Assembly (NCBI RefSeq): GCF_900156465.1
Contig: NZ_LT707064.1
Span: 1,462,001 to 1,526,000, forward strand
DNA length: 64,000 nt
Direction: 5' to 3'
DNA from: Pseudomonas sp. 7SR1
Lineage (GTDB): Bacteria > Pseudomonadota > Gammaproteobacteria > Pseudomonadales > Pseudomonadaceae
The position numbers and the translations under genes were made by a program. Below the pieces are notes generated by a model that was given only the letters and a program-made list of their open reading frames with translations, was not told the origin of the DNA and searched no databases. Positions 1 through 6,895 of the stretch are shown one piece after another. Within the stretch, counting starts at the first letter, position 1. Every line of letters starts with the position of its first letter.

Positions 1-747
1 TGGCACCCACTCCGACTTCAAGCTTCCAAAAAAACGCTCCATTGGGGCGTTGTCCCAGCATTCACCTTTACGACTCATGCTGTGCACAAGCCCGTGCCTA
101 TTTATTTCATTCCTGAATTTATGGCTGGTGTACTGGCAGCCTTGATCAGAATGAAACAGCACTCCCTTTGGGCGGCCTCGCAACTCGACCGCCATCCGCA
201 GTGCCTCGCAAGTCAGCGCGGCGTCAGAAATCAACGAGAAAGACCAGCCCACGATCCGGCGAGCGTACAAATCCAGAACAGCCGCAAAATACAGCCACCG
301 ATTGCCGACCTTGATGTACGTCACATCGCCACACCACACCTGGTTGATCGCCGTGACATCAAACTTGCGTTTGAGCAGGTGCGGCGTCACCAGGGCTTCC
401 ACACCGGAAGATTTGTACTTGTGCCGTCGACGCTGCCGACTCGCAACACCGGCTTCACGCATCAAACTGCGAGCCATATGTCGCCCGACACGATGCCCCT
501 TTGCTTGCAGCTCCTTGGAAAGGGTGCGAGCCCCCGCGGATGCTCTGGATTCCTTGTGATGCTCGACCAGCACGGCTTTAAGTTTCTCCCGCTCAGGCTT
601 CACCTTGCCTTGGCGCTGCCGCCAAGCGTAAAAGCTGCTGCGGTTGACTCCAAACGCCCGACAGCAATTGTTAACGCCGTACTGCTCGTCCAGCTCATCG
701 ATCAACGAGAATGATCTTTGGAGTCCAAAAGCAGGAGAGCACTGGCC
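1..747 (-). CDS. IS3-family transposase OrfB (DDE integrase), partial
   Basis: This is the catalytic half of the IS3 transposase. It is read in the -1 frame relative to orfA, starting from the A6G slip site, and stays open for 249 codons to the window edge. The rve/DDE core is visible: the first Asp in CGDVTYI, the second in FHSDQG, and the catalytic Glu in NAPMERFFGSLK, preceded by the family signature SRKGECWDN. An N-terminal HTH_21-like stretch (KSSGVEAL upstream of the core) is also present. No independent good start codon is seen, so expression is expected as an OrfAB fusion by frameshifting. The C-terminus lies left of base 1. Nothing visible inactivates it. Confidence 0.9.
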
Positions 748-1010
748 TTTTTTAGGATTTCAATGTCCAGGTCTTTTTGCCTGAGCAACGCTTTGAGCCG
801 CTGAATCTCTCGCTGATCGGCGGTAATCGCCTTGGCCCCTTGCGGGGTTGAGCCCAAGCGTTCTTGACGCACCTGATCGACCCAACGGCGCAAGGCCGTT
901 GGGCCAATATCCAAACTGGCACAGACCTCTGGGACCGACTGGCCCTCGTCCAGCACCAAGCTGGCAGCCTTGAGCTTGAATTCCCTGGAATAAGATTTAC
1001 GCATAGCCAA
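702..1010 (-). CDS. IS3-family transposase OrfA (HTH)
   Basis: OrfA is 102 residues long, the usual size for this family. Residues about 5-50 form a helix-turn-helix Tnp_1 domain (YSREFKLKAASLVLDEG, then SVPEVCASLDIGPTALRRW) that binds the inverted repeats. The C-terminal half (IQRLKALLRQKDLDIEILKKASALL) is a leucine zipper used for OrfA-OrfAB multimerisation. The gene starts with ATG and overlaps orfB; the AAAAAAG heptamer lies about 17 codons before its stop. It looks intact. Confidence 0.9.
   Translation of the reverse strand: MAMRKSYSREFKLKAASLVLDEGQSVPEVCASLDIGPTALRRWVDQVRQERLGSTPQGAKAITADQREIQRLKALLRQKDLDIEILKKASALLLLDSKDHSR
746..755 (-). other. Programmed -1 frameshift site of IS3 element
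   Basis: On the minus strand the sequence reads CTAAAAAAGG in the orfA frame as CTA AAA AAG. Slippage by -1 on A6G moves ribosomes into the open orfB frame (GGC CAG TGC...). The A6G heptamer is the best-known IS3 frameshift signal. Readthrough yields the OrfAB transposase. Confidence 0.75.
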
Positions 1011-1053
1011 ACACCTCAGATTTGAGCGCCATCATAGCGCCCGATTGAAGTGT

Positions 1054-1075
1054 CCAAAATCATTAGGCCAGTTCA
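1054..1075 (-). repeat. Terminal inverted repeat of the IS3 element
   Basis: On the minus strand the end reads TGAACTGGCCTAATGATTTT and continues into the orfA leader. The partner repeat is outside the window, so the exact length is inferred. Confidence 0.5.
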
Positions 1076-1317
1076 CAGCAGCCCCCCAAAAGGCTGAATG
1101 CGATCTACATGGCACAACGCGGCGGCCGGGTTCAGGGCGAGAGGCCTCCTGCCCCCAATCTCTCTGTGGGAGCGGGTGTTGGCGACACAGCATCTGCAAC
1201 AGCCCCCCAATCCCTGTGGGAGCGAGCTTGCTCGCGATGAATCGACACGGTTCCAGACCAAAACAAGTCTCCCGCATCGCCGGTAAACCCGGCTCCTACA
1301 GCCCCCACCTACACACC
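1076..1317. other. Non-coding stretch with degenerate REP sequences
   Basis: No credible gene is seen between the IS end and the dispersed repeat. The stretch holds one good REP (1213-1239) and two decayed ones: a CTGTGGGAGCGGGTGTTGGCGA-like copy near 1165 and a GGTAAACCCGGCTCCTAC-type fragment near 1282. The open frames here are by-products of the GC-rich palindromes. Confidence 0.6.
1213..1239 (+). repeat. REP element (GTGGGAGCGAGC family)
   Basis: The core GTGGGAGCGAGCTTGCTCGC contains the palindrome GCGAGCTTGCTCGC. It is the same family as the copies near 18.2, 25.6 and 37.8 kb in this window. Such REPs are abundant between genes in P. fluorescens-group genomes. Confidence 0.85.
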
Positions 1318-1430
1318 TCCACCAAGCTACGCATCCTTGCGCCTTTGCCTACAACTACGCCAGAATCCGCCCGCTTGTGCGCCTTGTCCCGGGGTTCTAT
1401 TGTTTTCCTGCCACTGCCCATCAGTGGTCG
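1318..1430 (+). repeat. Dispersed intergenic repeat, copy A
   Basis: This stretch (CATCCTTGCGCCTTTGCC, then CAGAATCCGCC, then GGTTCTATTGTTTTCCT) matches copy C at 8231-8390 from its left end and copy B at 5266-5383 from CAGAATCCGCC onward. The match to both fades after about 1418, where copy A continues into a different 3' block, the folded leader of the downstream DUF6124 gene. The arrangement looks modular. The same frame is open in all three copies, but differences between copies mostly change amino acids, so it is treated as a DNA or RNA element. Confidence 0.7.
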
Positions 1431-1617
1431 GGTTTAGTAGCCCGGTTAAGGATACGGTCGCATGAGTCTCATCAGTCGGGCATTGCCCGCACTTGATGGT
1501 GGCTGTGCGCATGGCGCCTTCGGGCGCGCCGGGTTTTCCGTTTTCCTACCGGTCTACTAACTTGCGCACAGCTGCCTCCCTTTCGTTTAGTAGCGAGACG
1601 GTAGCGGCCTACTAACA
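1430..1617 (+). promoter_or_regulatory. Highly structured leader upstream of the DUF6124 gene
   Basis: The leader contains GTTTAGTAG at 1432-1440 and 1585-1593 and the complementary CTACTAAC at 1554-1561 and 1609-1616, so each arm has two possible partners. It also holds a perfect 10-bp pair GCTGTGCGCA (1502-1511) / TGCGCACAGC (1563-1572), a CGGGCA-T-TGCCCG hairpin near 1477-1490 and a GCGCC-TTCG-GGCGC tetraloop hairpin at about 1514-1527. The pairings are partly exclusive, which suggests an RNA switch or a site-specific DNA element. It ends just before the Shine-Dalgarno AAAGGAA of the next gene. Confidence 0.6.
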
Positions 1618-1631
1618 AAGGAAACGTGAAA

Positions 1632-1994
1632 ATGTTCAAAGCAACTCCAAATCCCCCAGATGCAGACCCCACCCCGCAATCCGCAAAATCCAAAGCCAAG
1701 CAGCAAGACGAAACCACCAAACGTGTGCTCGATCACTACCTGCTACCGAAATCGGAAAAATCTCAAGACGACCCCAAACCGGGCCAGCTATTCACCGTCG
1801 TGAAAGGCCTCGATAACGAATGCTTGCTCGCTAATCTCAGTGAGACGCTGGCTTCGGCTGATGCCATGGTGAGTGATCTGGCGTTTGATCTGGATGGATC
1901 ACGGCGTCATGTGGCACTGGGGATTCAGCAGTTGATTGAGCTGGGTTCGTTGTTGGCGAATCGGGTGTTGGATAACGTGGAGCCGCGGCAGTAG
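1632..1994 (+). CDS. DUF6124 family protein
   Basis: This 120-residue cytoplasmic protein matches the Pseudomonas DUF6124 family. Its N-terminus starts MFKATPNPP, followed by a charged linker with an RVLDHYL segment (about residues 35-41), then a conserved C-terminal helical part with NLSETLASADAMVSDLAFDL and VALGIQQLIELGSLLANRVLDN. The family has no established function and is usually present in several copies per genome. ATG at 1632 is preferred over the GTG two codons upstream because AAAGGAA (1617-1623) lies 8 nt before it. An elaborate folded leader precedes it and an intrinsic terminator follows, so it is a stand-alone transcript. Confidence 0.75.
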   Translation: MFKATPNPPDADPTPQSAKSKAKQQDETTKRVLDHYLLPKSEKSQDDPKPGQLFTVVKGLDNECLLANLSETLASADAMVSDLAFDLDGSRRHVALGIQQLIELGSLLANRVLDNVEPRQ

Positions 1995-2013
1995 TATTTT
2001 TTTCTCCAATGAA

Positions 2014-2042
2014 AAAACCCGACGTTTTGCGTCGGGTTTTGG
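2014..2042 (+). terminator. Intrinsic terminator of the DUF6124 gene
   Basis: A perfect 11-bp stem, AAAACCCGACG / CGTCGGGTTTT, encloses a 5-nt loop 20 nt after the stop codon. The T run is the stem's own 3' side, and the A-rich left side makes it usable from both directions. Confidence 0.85.
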
Positions 2043-2251
2043 TTATTTAAAGCCATGGGAATTTACCGGCAGCTAGTTGGGACGGGTTTCACATTCTGCT
2101 TCGCGCCAGCTGCATGTGCTATCAGGTTTTACTGCTTTTAGTTTCCGACACCATGGCTGGCCCCGTCGAAGCCTTGCCGAAAGTTGCAAGAACGTCGTGG
2201 CGGTCTATGCTCAGGCTGCCGAACATAGTCTAAGAATCCACGGTGGACTTT

Positions 2252-2668
2252 ATGACAAAGCCTCTTCGCTATCTGTCCATTCTTTACCTAGTGCAAGCAC
2301 CACACCTAGCTATCGCGCAAGACGCCGCTCCGAGTTTCCATCAAATGACAACCACGCCAGAGAATGCAAGATTCGAAATAGTTCATTCACCGCTGGCAGC
2401 CAAATGGACTTTTCGCTTGGATCGATACACTGGAAATATCGGACAGTTGGTAAAGACGGCTTCCGGAGGAAGTGCGTGGGATTCTATGAATGTAATCGGC
2501 CTACCTAAGGTGGATAGCACATATGGCCCCAGGTTTGTTTTACTTACTTCAGGGCTGGCCGCTAGATTCACGTTCCTGATGGATACTCAAAGTGGCAGGA
2601 CTTGGGAGCTAACAAACCTCAGCAAAGGAAATGAAGAGCCAGAAACTGCATGGCAACCGTTCGACTAG
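2252..2668 (+). CDS. Small exported protein with two internal repeats, unknown function
   Basis: The product is 138 residues with a probable Sec signal peptide (MTKPLRYLSILYLVQAPHLA, cleavage near AIAQ-D). The mature part contains two copies of a roughly 45-residue unit: RFEIVHSPLAAKWTFRLDRYTGNIGQL and RFVLLTSGLAARFTFLMDTQSGRTWEL align as RF-x3-hydrophobic-x-S-x-LAA-x-(F/W)TF-x-(L/M)D-x2-(T/S)G. Each unit also continues into a W-containing tail (AWDSMNV; TAWQPF). The pattern suggests small beta units, as in beta-propeller or carbohydrate-binding repeats, but no family is recognised. ATG at 2252 is chosen over GTG 2243 because GGTGGA lies just before it. Composition is more AT-rich than the core genes, consistent with acquisition. 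Confidence 0.6.
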   Translation: MTKPLRYLSILYLVQAPHLAIAQDAAPSFHQMTTTPENARFEIVHSPLAAKWTFRLDRYTGNIGQLVKTASGGSAWDSMNVIGLPKVDSTYGPRFVLLTSGLAARFTFLMDTQSGRTWELTNLSKGNEEPETAWQPFD

Positions 2669-2847
2669 TAACAAAATTGTTCAAAAGGGGACTCCCATTA
2701 GCCGGTCTCAAGTCAAGGCTAAAAGCCAACTTGCCCTGCAGCTTTTAACTGCTGGGTTCCCCCTTATCCCAACCTGCCTGGTTGAACCTGTCGTACTCGT
2801 TTTCTCATCAATGGCTACGACCGAGTCGTGCCTGACACCCATATGGA

Positions 2848-3842
2848 TCAAGCGGTAGCGATAAATCTTGCACCGCCCTGGCAGTGAACTGCCCCAGAGA
2901 AACGTTGGTGCCGCCTCGCCACCACACCATTTGTCTTGGCTTTCTTTTTCTCGAAAAATCGTTTGGCATCTTCGCTGAATCGCCGGGCAAAATTGGCCGC
3001 TTCAATGAAGCTCCAGATCAGGTAAGCGTTGCCGTTTTTAGCGTTGCCTTCACCTTTCTTTTTACCATTGGAGTAATGGGCACTTTCTACGCACCGAGCA
3101 TAGGAAGCAAAGTTACCTACCTGCGCAAAACGTCCGATATCACCCGTTTCCAGCATGATCACCGTCGCGAGCACTTCACCTACCCCCGGCATCGTTTTCA
3201 GCAAGGAATACTCAGGTCGTAATTTGACCTGTTGAAGCAGTCGCTCTCCAGGCCAGCGATTTGGACCTCAAGCGCCTGGATAACGGCAACATTGGCCTTC
3301 ATCGCCAAGGCTACATCCGTTGACAGGCCCAGCCTGTCAACGGATGTAGCCGAAAAGCCTTTGACCTCATTACAGCTGAAGCTATGCCCAAGCTGGCGTG
3401 CCGCAATGTTTTCAACGGCCAGGATGTGCTGGGTTCTTGTACGTACCAACTGAATTCGTTTACGCGCCAAATCTCGTAGCGCTCGTTCGTGCGGTGGATG
3501 AATATAGCCCGTCGGCAGAATCCCTAGGCGCAGCAAATGCGCGAGGAATGCTGCATCATTCCTATCGTCCGAATGCTTTAAACCGTCATAGCGTTTCATT
3601 GCCACCGGGTTCGCCAATTTGACGTCAAAACCCACAGCCATAAGGCCGTCGACCAGCCAATACCAGTTGTACGTTGACTCAACCACCACGCCAACCAGCT
3701 CATCACGGTGTGGTTCGAGGAGTGAGAGAATCGGCTTAAGCTCATTGGGACAGCGTCGGCTAATCAGGACTCTGTCCGCTTCGTCGGTTACCACCACAAC
3801 GCTGTTGTTCGAATGCAGATCTATGCCACAGAATTTCATCAC
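2848..3842 (-). pseudogene. IS110-family transposase, frameshifted
   Basis: The N-terminal part (from 3842, RBS GAGGAGG) carries the RuvC-like DEDD domain: GIDLHSNNSVVVV with the first Asp, VESTYNWYW, and the DRNDAAFLAHLL segment with the later acidic residues. The C-terminal Tnp_20 domain (LKTMPGVGEVLATVIMLETGDIGRF, then SYARCVESAHYSNGKKKGEGNAKNGNAYLIW) lies in another frame. One base appears to be missing near 3240-3245, where LESDCFNRSNYD replaces an expected LLQQVKLRPEYSLLKT continuation. The extreme C-terminus after AKTNGVV also departs from the family and may be truncated. It is therefore judged inactive. Confidence 0.85.
3309..3351. repeat. Perfect 19-bp palindrome inside the IS110 pseudogene
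   Basis: The arms GGCTACATCCGTTGACAGG and CCTGTCAACGGATGTAGCC are exact reverse complements around the loop CCCAG. In the transposase frame this encodes ATSVDRLGLSTDVA, so it lies within coding sequence and does not disrupt that frame. Confidence 0.8.
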
Positions 3843-4039
3843 GGCCTCCTCAGCAAAAGTCTAAGTTCGCACCTTGAATTTTGCGCCACCTCTGTGAGGT
3901 GGGGAGGCCGGCCAGATGATTCTCAGATTTATTTCAGAATAATACCCCCTTCTTTAGAGTTCGCGTAATACACCCAGCTCACCGATTCATATTTTAATCA
4001 GAGTAGCGTCCGCGCCTTTCCACGTTTTTCTGAGAGCAA
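3843..4039. other. Non-coding flank upstream of the IS110 transposase
   Basis: In the IS110 group the 5' non-coding end carries the bridge RNA that guides recombination. The segment 3843-3930 contains CCACCTCTGTGAGGTGG (3889-3905), a short hairpin, and could be the remnant of that region. No IS end could be placed. The remainder up to the lipoprotein stop holds nothing recognisable. Confidence 0.3.
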
Positions 4040-5191
4040 CTACTTTATTTCCCAGTATGGCCCTACCTGGCCTGCCCTTACGCGCAAACCACTTCTACTA
4101 TCTGGACGGTCTCCACTAAATAAATTAAGAATATCGCCTATAACAGACCTAGACTCCGACACATAAGAGTGGTTTAAAAAGTCCGTCTTAACAGCGCTCG
4201 CATCAATAAATTCAATACCACTGTATATTTTTATGATTTCTGGCACATCCCCGGCGCGCTTGTAATGGTGAAGCATCTTTGAAGTCAGCAAAGCCTTATC
4301 ATTACTTGAAGCGTACAAAGTAATCGGAGCATTCACGTCAGCTATCTTCGGAATTATTATATCGACAAACTGTTCAGAATCTACATCTGGAGCAGCCAAG
4401 ACGACCTCCTTCAGCTTGTAGCGCAAATCTGGGTGCTCAAGTTTTAAACGCGCCAATGAGCTCAAGACTGCTCTATTCCCCATACTGTGAGCAATTAAAA
4501 AAGTCTTTTCTATCTTGGGATTAGAAAGGTGATCCACAAGGAAGTTGTACAGTGCAGGCTCTGACCATTCGACACTAGCCTCATCCGCAGCGTACGAGAG
4601 TACCTTCCCATTTGCTGGCCAGCTAAAAAATAAGGGAACGCCGGAAAAGTTCAGATCATAAGCCATTTGTGCGGTGCGCTTTGCTGCATCAGCAAAACTG
4701 ACATTGTAGCCATGCACAAAGAGTAGCGTAGAATTCGACTTATTAACCAATCCCAAATTTAGTATTTTATCAAACTCTTGTTTACTGATCGTCTGTCCTC
4801 CCAAAAGCATCACATGCTTATCAGGATCCTCCTTTAACTGATACCATCTTTTCTCCTCAACCACTCCAACTTTATGCCCAACCGGAATTGAGACCATACA
4901 ATACCCGTACTTGGTATCTCCAAAGCTGCCCCGGCGGCCACTATATGCCTCTGTACAGCGTTCGGGGTCTAGTTGCTTTCTGTTCGTTGCAAATAGGACC
5001 TTAACCAACCCATGAGCACCATCAGCGGCTGGCCGAATAACTCCTAGCTCACCGTTATCAACTGCACCTGTATTTGCTCCATAGCCCGCATTGGGTTCAA
5101 CTACGCCGCCATCATTGACAACATCAGATTTTAATTGGCAGCCACTCAAGATAAATAAAACGAGAATGTGAAGTAGCAAAAATGGTTTCAT
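4040..5191 (-). CDS. DUF900-type alpha/beta hydrolase lipoprotein
   Basis: The predicted 383-residue protein has a lipoprotein signal peptide (lipobox ILSGC, Cys18), so it should be membrane anchored. The domain after residue 64 resembles the DUF900 alpha/beta-hydrolase family: VLFATNRKQ, then LLFVHGYNVSFADAAKRTAQ near 156-176, the FFSWPANG strand, and the nucleophile elbow IAHSMGNRA with Ser236. A plausible Asp occurs in AAPDVD, and a late His in FLNHSYVS. The gene is clearly more AT-rich and uses more A/T-ending codons than the core genes, and it lies between an IS110 remnant and a dispersed repeat, which suggests horizontal acquisition. Lipase or esterase activity is an inference; substrate unknown. 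Confidence 0.75.
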   Translation of the reverse strand: MKPFLLLHILVLFILSGCQLKSDVVNDGGVVEPNAGYGANTGAVDNGELGVIRPAADGAHGLVKVLFATNRKQLDPERCTEAYSGRRGSFGDTKYGYCMVSIPVGHKVGVVEEKRWYQLKEDPDKHVMLLGGQTISKQEFDKILNLGLVNKSNSTLLFVHGYNVSFADAAKRTAQMAYDLNFSGVPLFFSWPANGKVLSYAADEASVEWSEPALYNFLVDHLSNPKIEKTFLIAHSMGNRAVLSSLARLKLEHPDLRYKLKEVVLAAPDVDSEQFVDIIIPKIADVNAPITLYASSNDKALLTSKMLHHYKRAGDVPEIIKIYSGIEFIDASAVKTDFLNHSYVSESRSVIGDILNLFSGDRPDSRSGLRVRAGQVGPYWEIK

Positions 5192-5525
5192 GTTTTCCTC
5201 CTTGATAAGAAACGATCTAGAGCATTATGGATTAGGAGTGTGATATGTCAAAAAGCCACTGCCGACAGAATCCGCCGACTTTGCAGCCTTGCCCTCGGAC
5301 TCTATCGTTTCCTTACCACTGACCGAGCCGGTATCGATAACACTCAGGTACGCTAGGAGCCCTCGGGAAAGTCATTGGCCCGGGGGAGTAGAGGAAGGCC
5401 CACCCTCTTATTCCGTGAAGCACACTAATGTGACCTAGCTCGGGCAGAAAAGCGCTGCTATCCACCCTCGTACACTGCCAATCTGCTGCCTTAATGCCTG
5501 TAGTAAAAAGGAGGTTTACATCGCC
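5192..5525. other. Intergenic region holding dispersed repeat copy B
   Basis: It separates the divergent lipoprotein and YwqG-like genes. Apart from the repeat at 5266-5383 it carries the strong Shine-Dalgarno AAGGAGG (5508-5514) for the gene at 5526. No promoter stands out. Confidence 0.6.
5266..5383 (+). repeat. Dispersed intergenic repeat, copy B
   Basis: From CAGAATCCGCCG to GTCATTGGCCCGG this aligns without gaps to 8271-8383 and is estimated by eye at about 85-88 percent identical. Shared blocks include CTCTATCGTTTCCTTA, CGAGCCGG and CCTCGGGAAAGTCAT. Most differences are non-synonymous in the one open frame, so coding conservation is unlikely. It lies about 140 bp upstream of the YwqG-like gene. 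Confidence 0.75.
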
Positions 5526-6221
5526 ATGGACATCCAGGAAATCAAGCAACGCCTAGCCCGCCCCGCCGTGAAGCTCATTGCCGGCGGCTTTCGTCCTGCC
5601 GGCACCGATGAAGAAAGCTGGCTGGGCAACGTCTTCCTGTTCCGGCCTGATGAAGATGTACCCACCAACCAGGCGGGGCAACCGTTGCTCCCCTATGCGC
5701 AGTTTTACCTGCCTGCCCTGCCAGTCCACAGCCCGCTGCTGTCGGGAGTTCGTGTATTGACGGTGTTCATTTCAAACCCGTTCCCCGAGCACTTTGAGCC
5801 GATGGGGAATAATTGGGTCATCCGCGAATATGGGCCGGACGATGTGTTGGTGCGCAAGTCTTTGCCGGTGGCAGGTACATTCCTCAAACCCTTCCCACTG
5901 ACGGCACAAGCGGTGCCGGAGGACTTTCCACTGTGGGATGGCGGTGGTGTCCCGGAGGACCTTGAGCAAGCAATCCTCAGGCTGGAACGCGCGGGCGAGA
6001 TACAGAGCTATTACGACTTGATCACCCACACCTACGAACACAAAATCGGCGGTTACCCTTCGTTTTGCCAGTCGGGTGTTGATCCAGGTGAAGGGTTCGA
6101 GTTTGTGTTCCAGATCTCATCGGACGCGAAGATCAATCTGAATGTGGTCGACAGTGGGAGCCTGATGTTCTGGAAGCACAACGAAACTGGGGACTGGGCG
6201 CTTTATTACGACTTTTACTAG
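5526..6221 (+). CDS. YwqG-like (DUF1963) protein
   Basis: The 231-residue soluble protein resembles the DUF1963/YwqG family in layout: an N-terminal strand block (LIAGGFRPAGTDEESWLGNVFLFR), a central PLLPYAQFYLPALP segment similar to the family's PMxFLAQI region, and C-terminal KIGGYPSFCQSG followed by FEFVFQISSDAKINLNVVDSGSLMFW, equivalent to the family's KLGGYPxWIQ and FQIDSD...WGDxG elements. The family's biochemical role is unknown; members often occur among toxin-immunity and accessory genes. The start is fixed by AAGGAGG 12 nt upstream. A strong hairpin terminator follows, so the next gene may be separately transcribed. Confidence 0.65.
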   Translation: MDIQEIKQRLARPAVKLIAGGFRPAGTDEESWLGNVFLFRPDEDVPTNQAGQPLLPYAQFYLPALPVHSPLLSGVRVLTVFISNPFPEHFEPMGNNWVIREYGPDDVLVRKSLPVAGTFLKPFPLTAQAVPEDFPLWDGGGVPEDLEQAILRLERAGEIQSYYDLITHTYEHKIGGYPSFCQSGVDPGEGFEFVFQISSDAKINLNVVDSGSLMFWKHNETGDWALYYDFY

Positions 6222-6226
6222 GAATA

Positions 6227-6265
6227 GGGGAACAGATTTATTTTCAGAAAATAAATCCCCTTTTT
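6227..6265 (+). terminator. Intrinsic terminator after the YwqG-like gene
   Basis: GGGG-AACAG-ATTTATTTT / AAAATAAAT-CCCC followed by TTTTT forms a 13-bp stem with a 5-nt bulge and a CAG loop. The left arm (GGGAACAGATTTATTTT) belongs to a family of GGGACAGATTTA sequences; a decayed relative lies at 10097-10138. Confidence 0.75.
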
Positions 6266-6294
6266 GTCCATCGCTGATCCTCAAAGGAAGATGT

Positions 6295-6777
6295 ATGGCA
6301 ACCGCACTGCATACCGGGACGCACGCCGGCTATAGCACTCTTGATTGGAACGATGGATACGACGTTAACCTGGGCGAACTCATTCGCCAGCTTCCTCAGC
6401 TCGTACGTGGCCGTTATGTGGCAATTGCTGCGTCGGATAGCGGGCCCTATAACCTTAGCGCTGCTGAGATTGCTAGCGGATGGCAACGTGTAGGTGACTT
6501 GGCGATCAGCCCTATCATTACGGATATCGCTCAGCTGCCCACACCGGGCTTTGATGAGTGGTATGTTTTTGAGCGCTTACCTGATCAGGTAAGGCTCTCC
6601 AAATTTAGCAGCGCTATCGCATTTCAACCGTTCGGAGAGAGCGATAAGGTCGACGAGTTCTGGTCACAAATTGAAGATTTACAACCAGTACATGCTCTGC
6701 TTGGCGGCTGTAGCCTCTTACTGATAACTCAAGACGCCGCAATACATGAGAACGTACTTACGTTCTATTCAACCTAA
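6295..6777 (+). CDS. Hypothetical cytoplasmic protein
   Basis: The gene encodes 160 residues with no signal peptide or membrane segment and no family recognised. It is acidic and aromatic-rich, with segments such as GYSTLDWNDGYDVNLGELIRQLPQLV, GFDEWYVFERLP and SDKVDEFWSQIEDLQPVHALLGG. Its size and style resemble polymorphic-toxin immunity proteins, but no toxin gene is next to it, so this is only a suggestion. The Shine-Dalgarno AAAGGAAG lies 4-5 nt before ATG. It follows the YwqG-like gene after a terminator. The Leu- and Ser-rich, moderately AT-rich composition fits the accessory character of this zone. Confidence 0.6.
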   Translation: MATALHTGTHAGYSTLDWNDGYDVNLGELIRQLPQLVRGRYVAIAASDSGPYNLSAAEIASGWQRVGDLAISPIITDIAQLPTPGFDEWYVFERLPDQVRLSKFSSAIAFQPFGESDKVDEFWSQIEDLQPVHALLGGCSLLLITQDAAIHENVLTFYST

Positions 6778-6895
6778 GGGCTGAGGCGATGTCTTGCACA
6801 GATCTGCAGGAATAAGGGGATAGCGCCGTCAGCACTGCGTGCCGGTTGATGTCGGTCGGCACGCGTGTCCATTGTCCTGGCCTTGGTTTGGCTGC

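Larger units (their letters stand above)
1..1075 (-). mobile_element. IS3-family insertion sequence, cut by the window edge
   Basis: The element contains two overlapping reading frames on the minus strand, orfA and orfB, joined by a slippery A6G run, which is the standard IS3 organisation. Its orfA-side end is set at about 1075, where the minus strand begins with TGAACTGGCCTAATGATTTT, a typical IS end starting with TG. The other end lies outside the window, so the target duplication cannot be checked. Confidence 0.88.

Noticed and set aside
2808..3005. Alternative C-terminal frame after the IS110 transposase
   Set aside because: It does not resemble the expected transposase C-terminus and is probably a by-product of decay.
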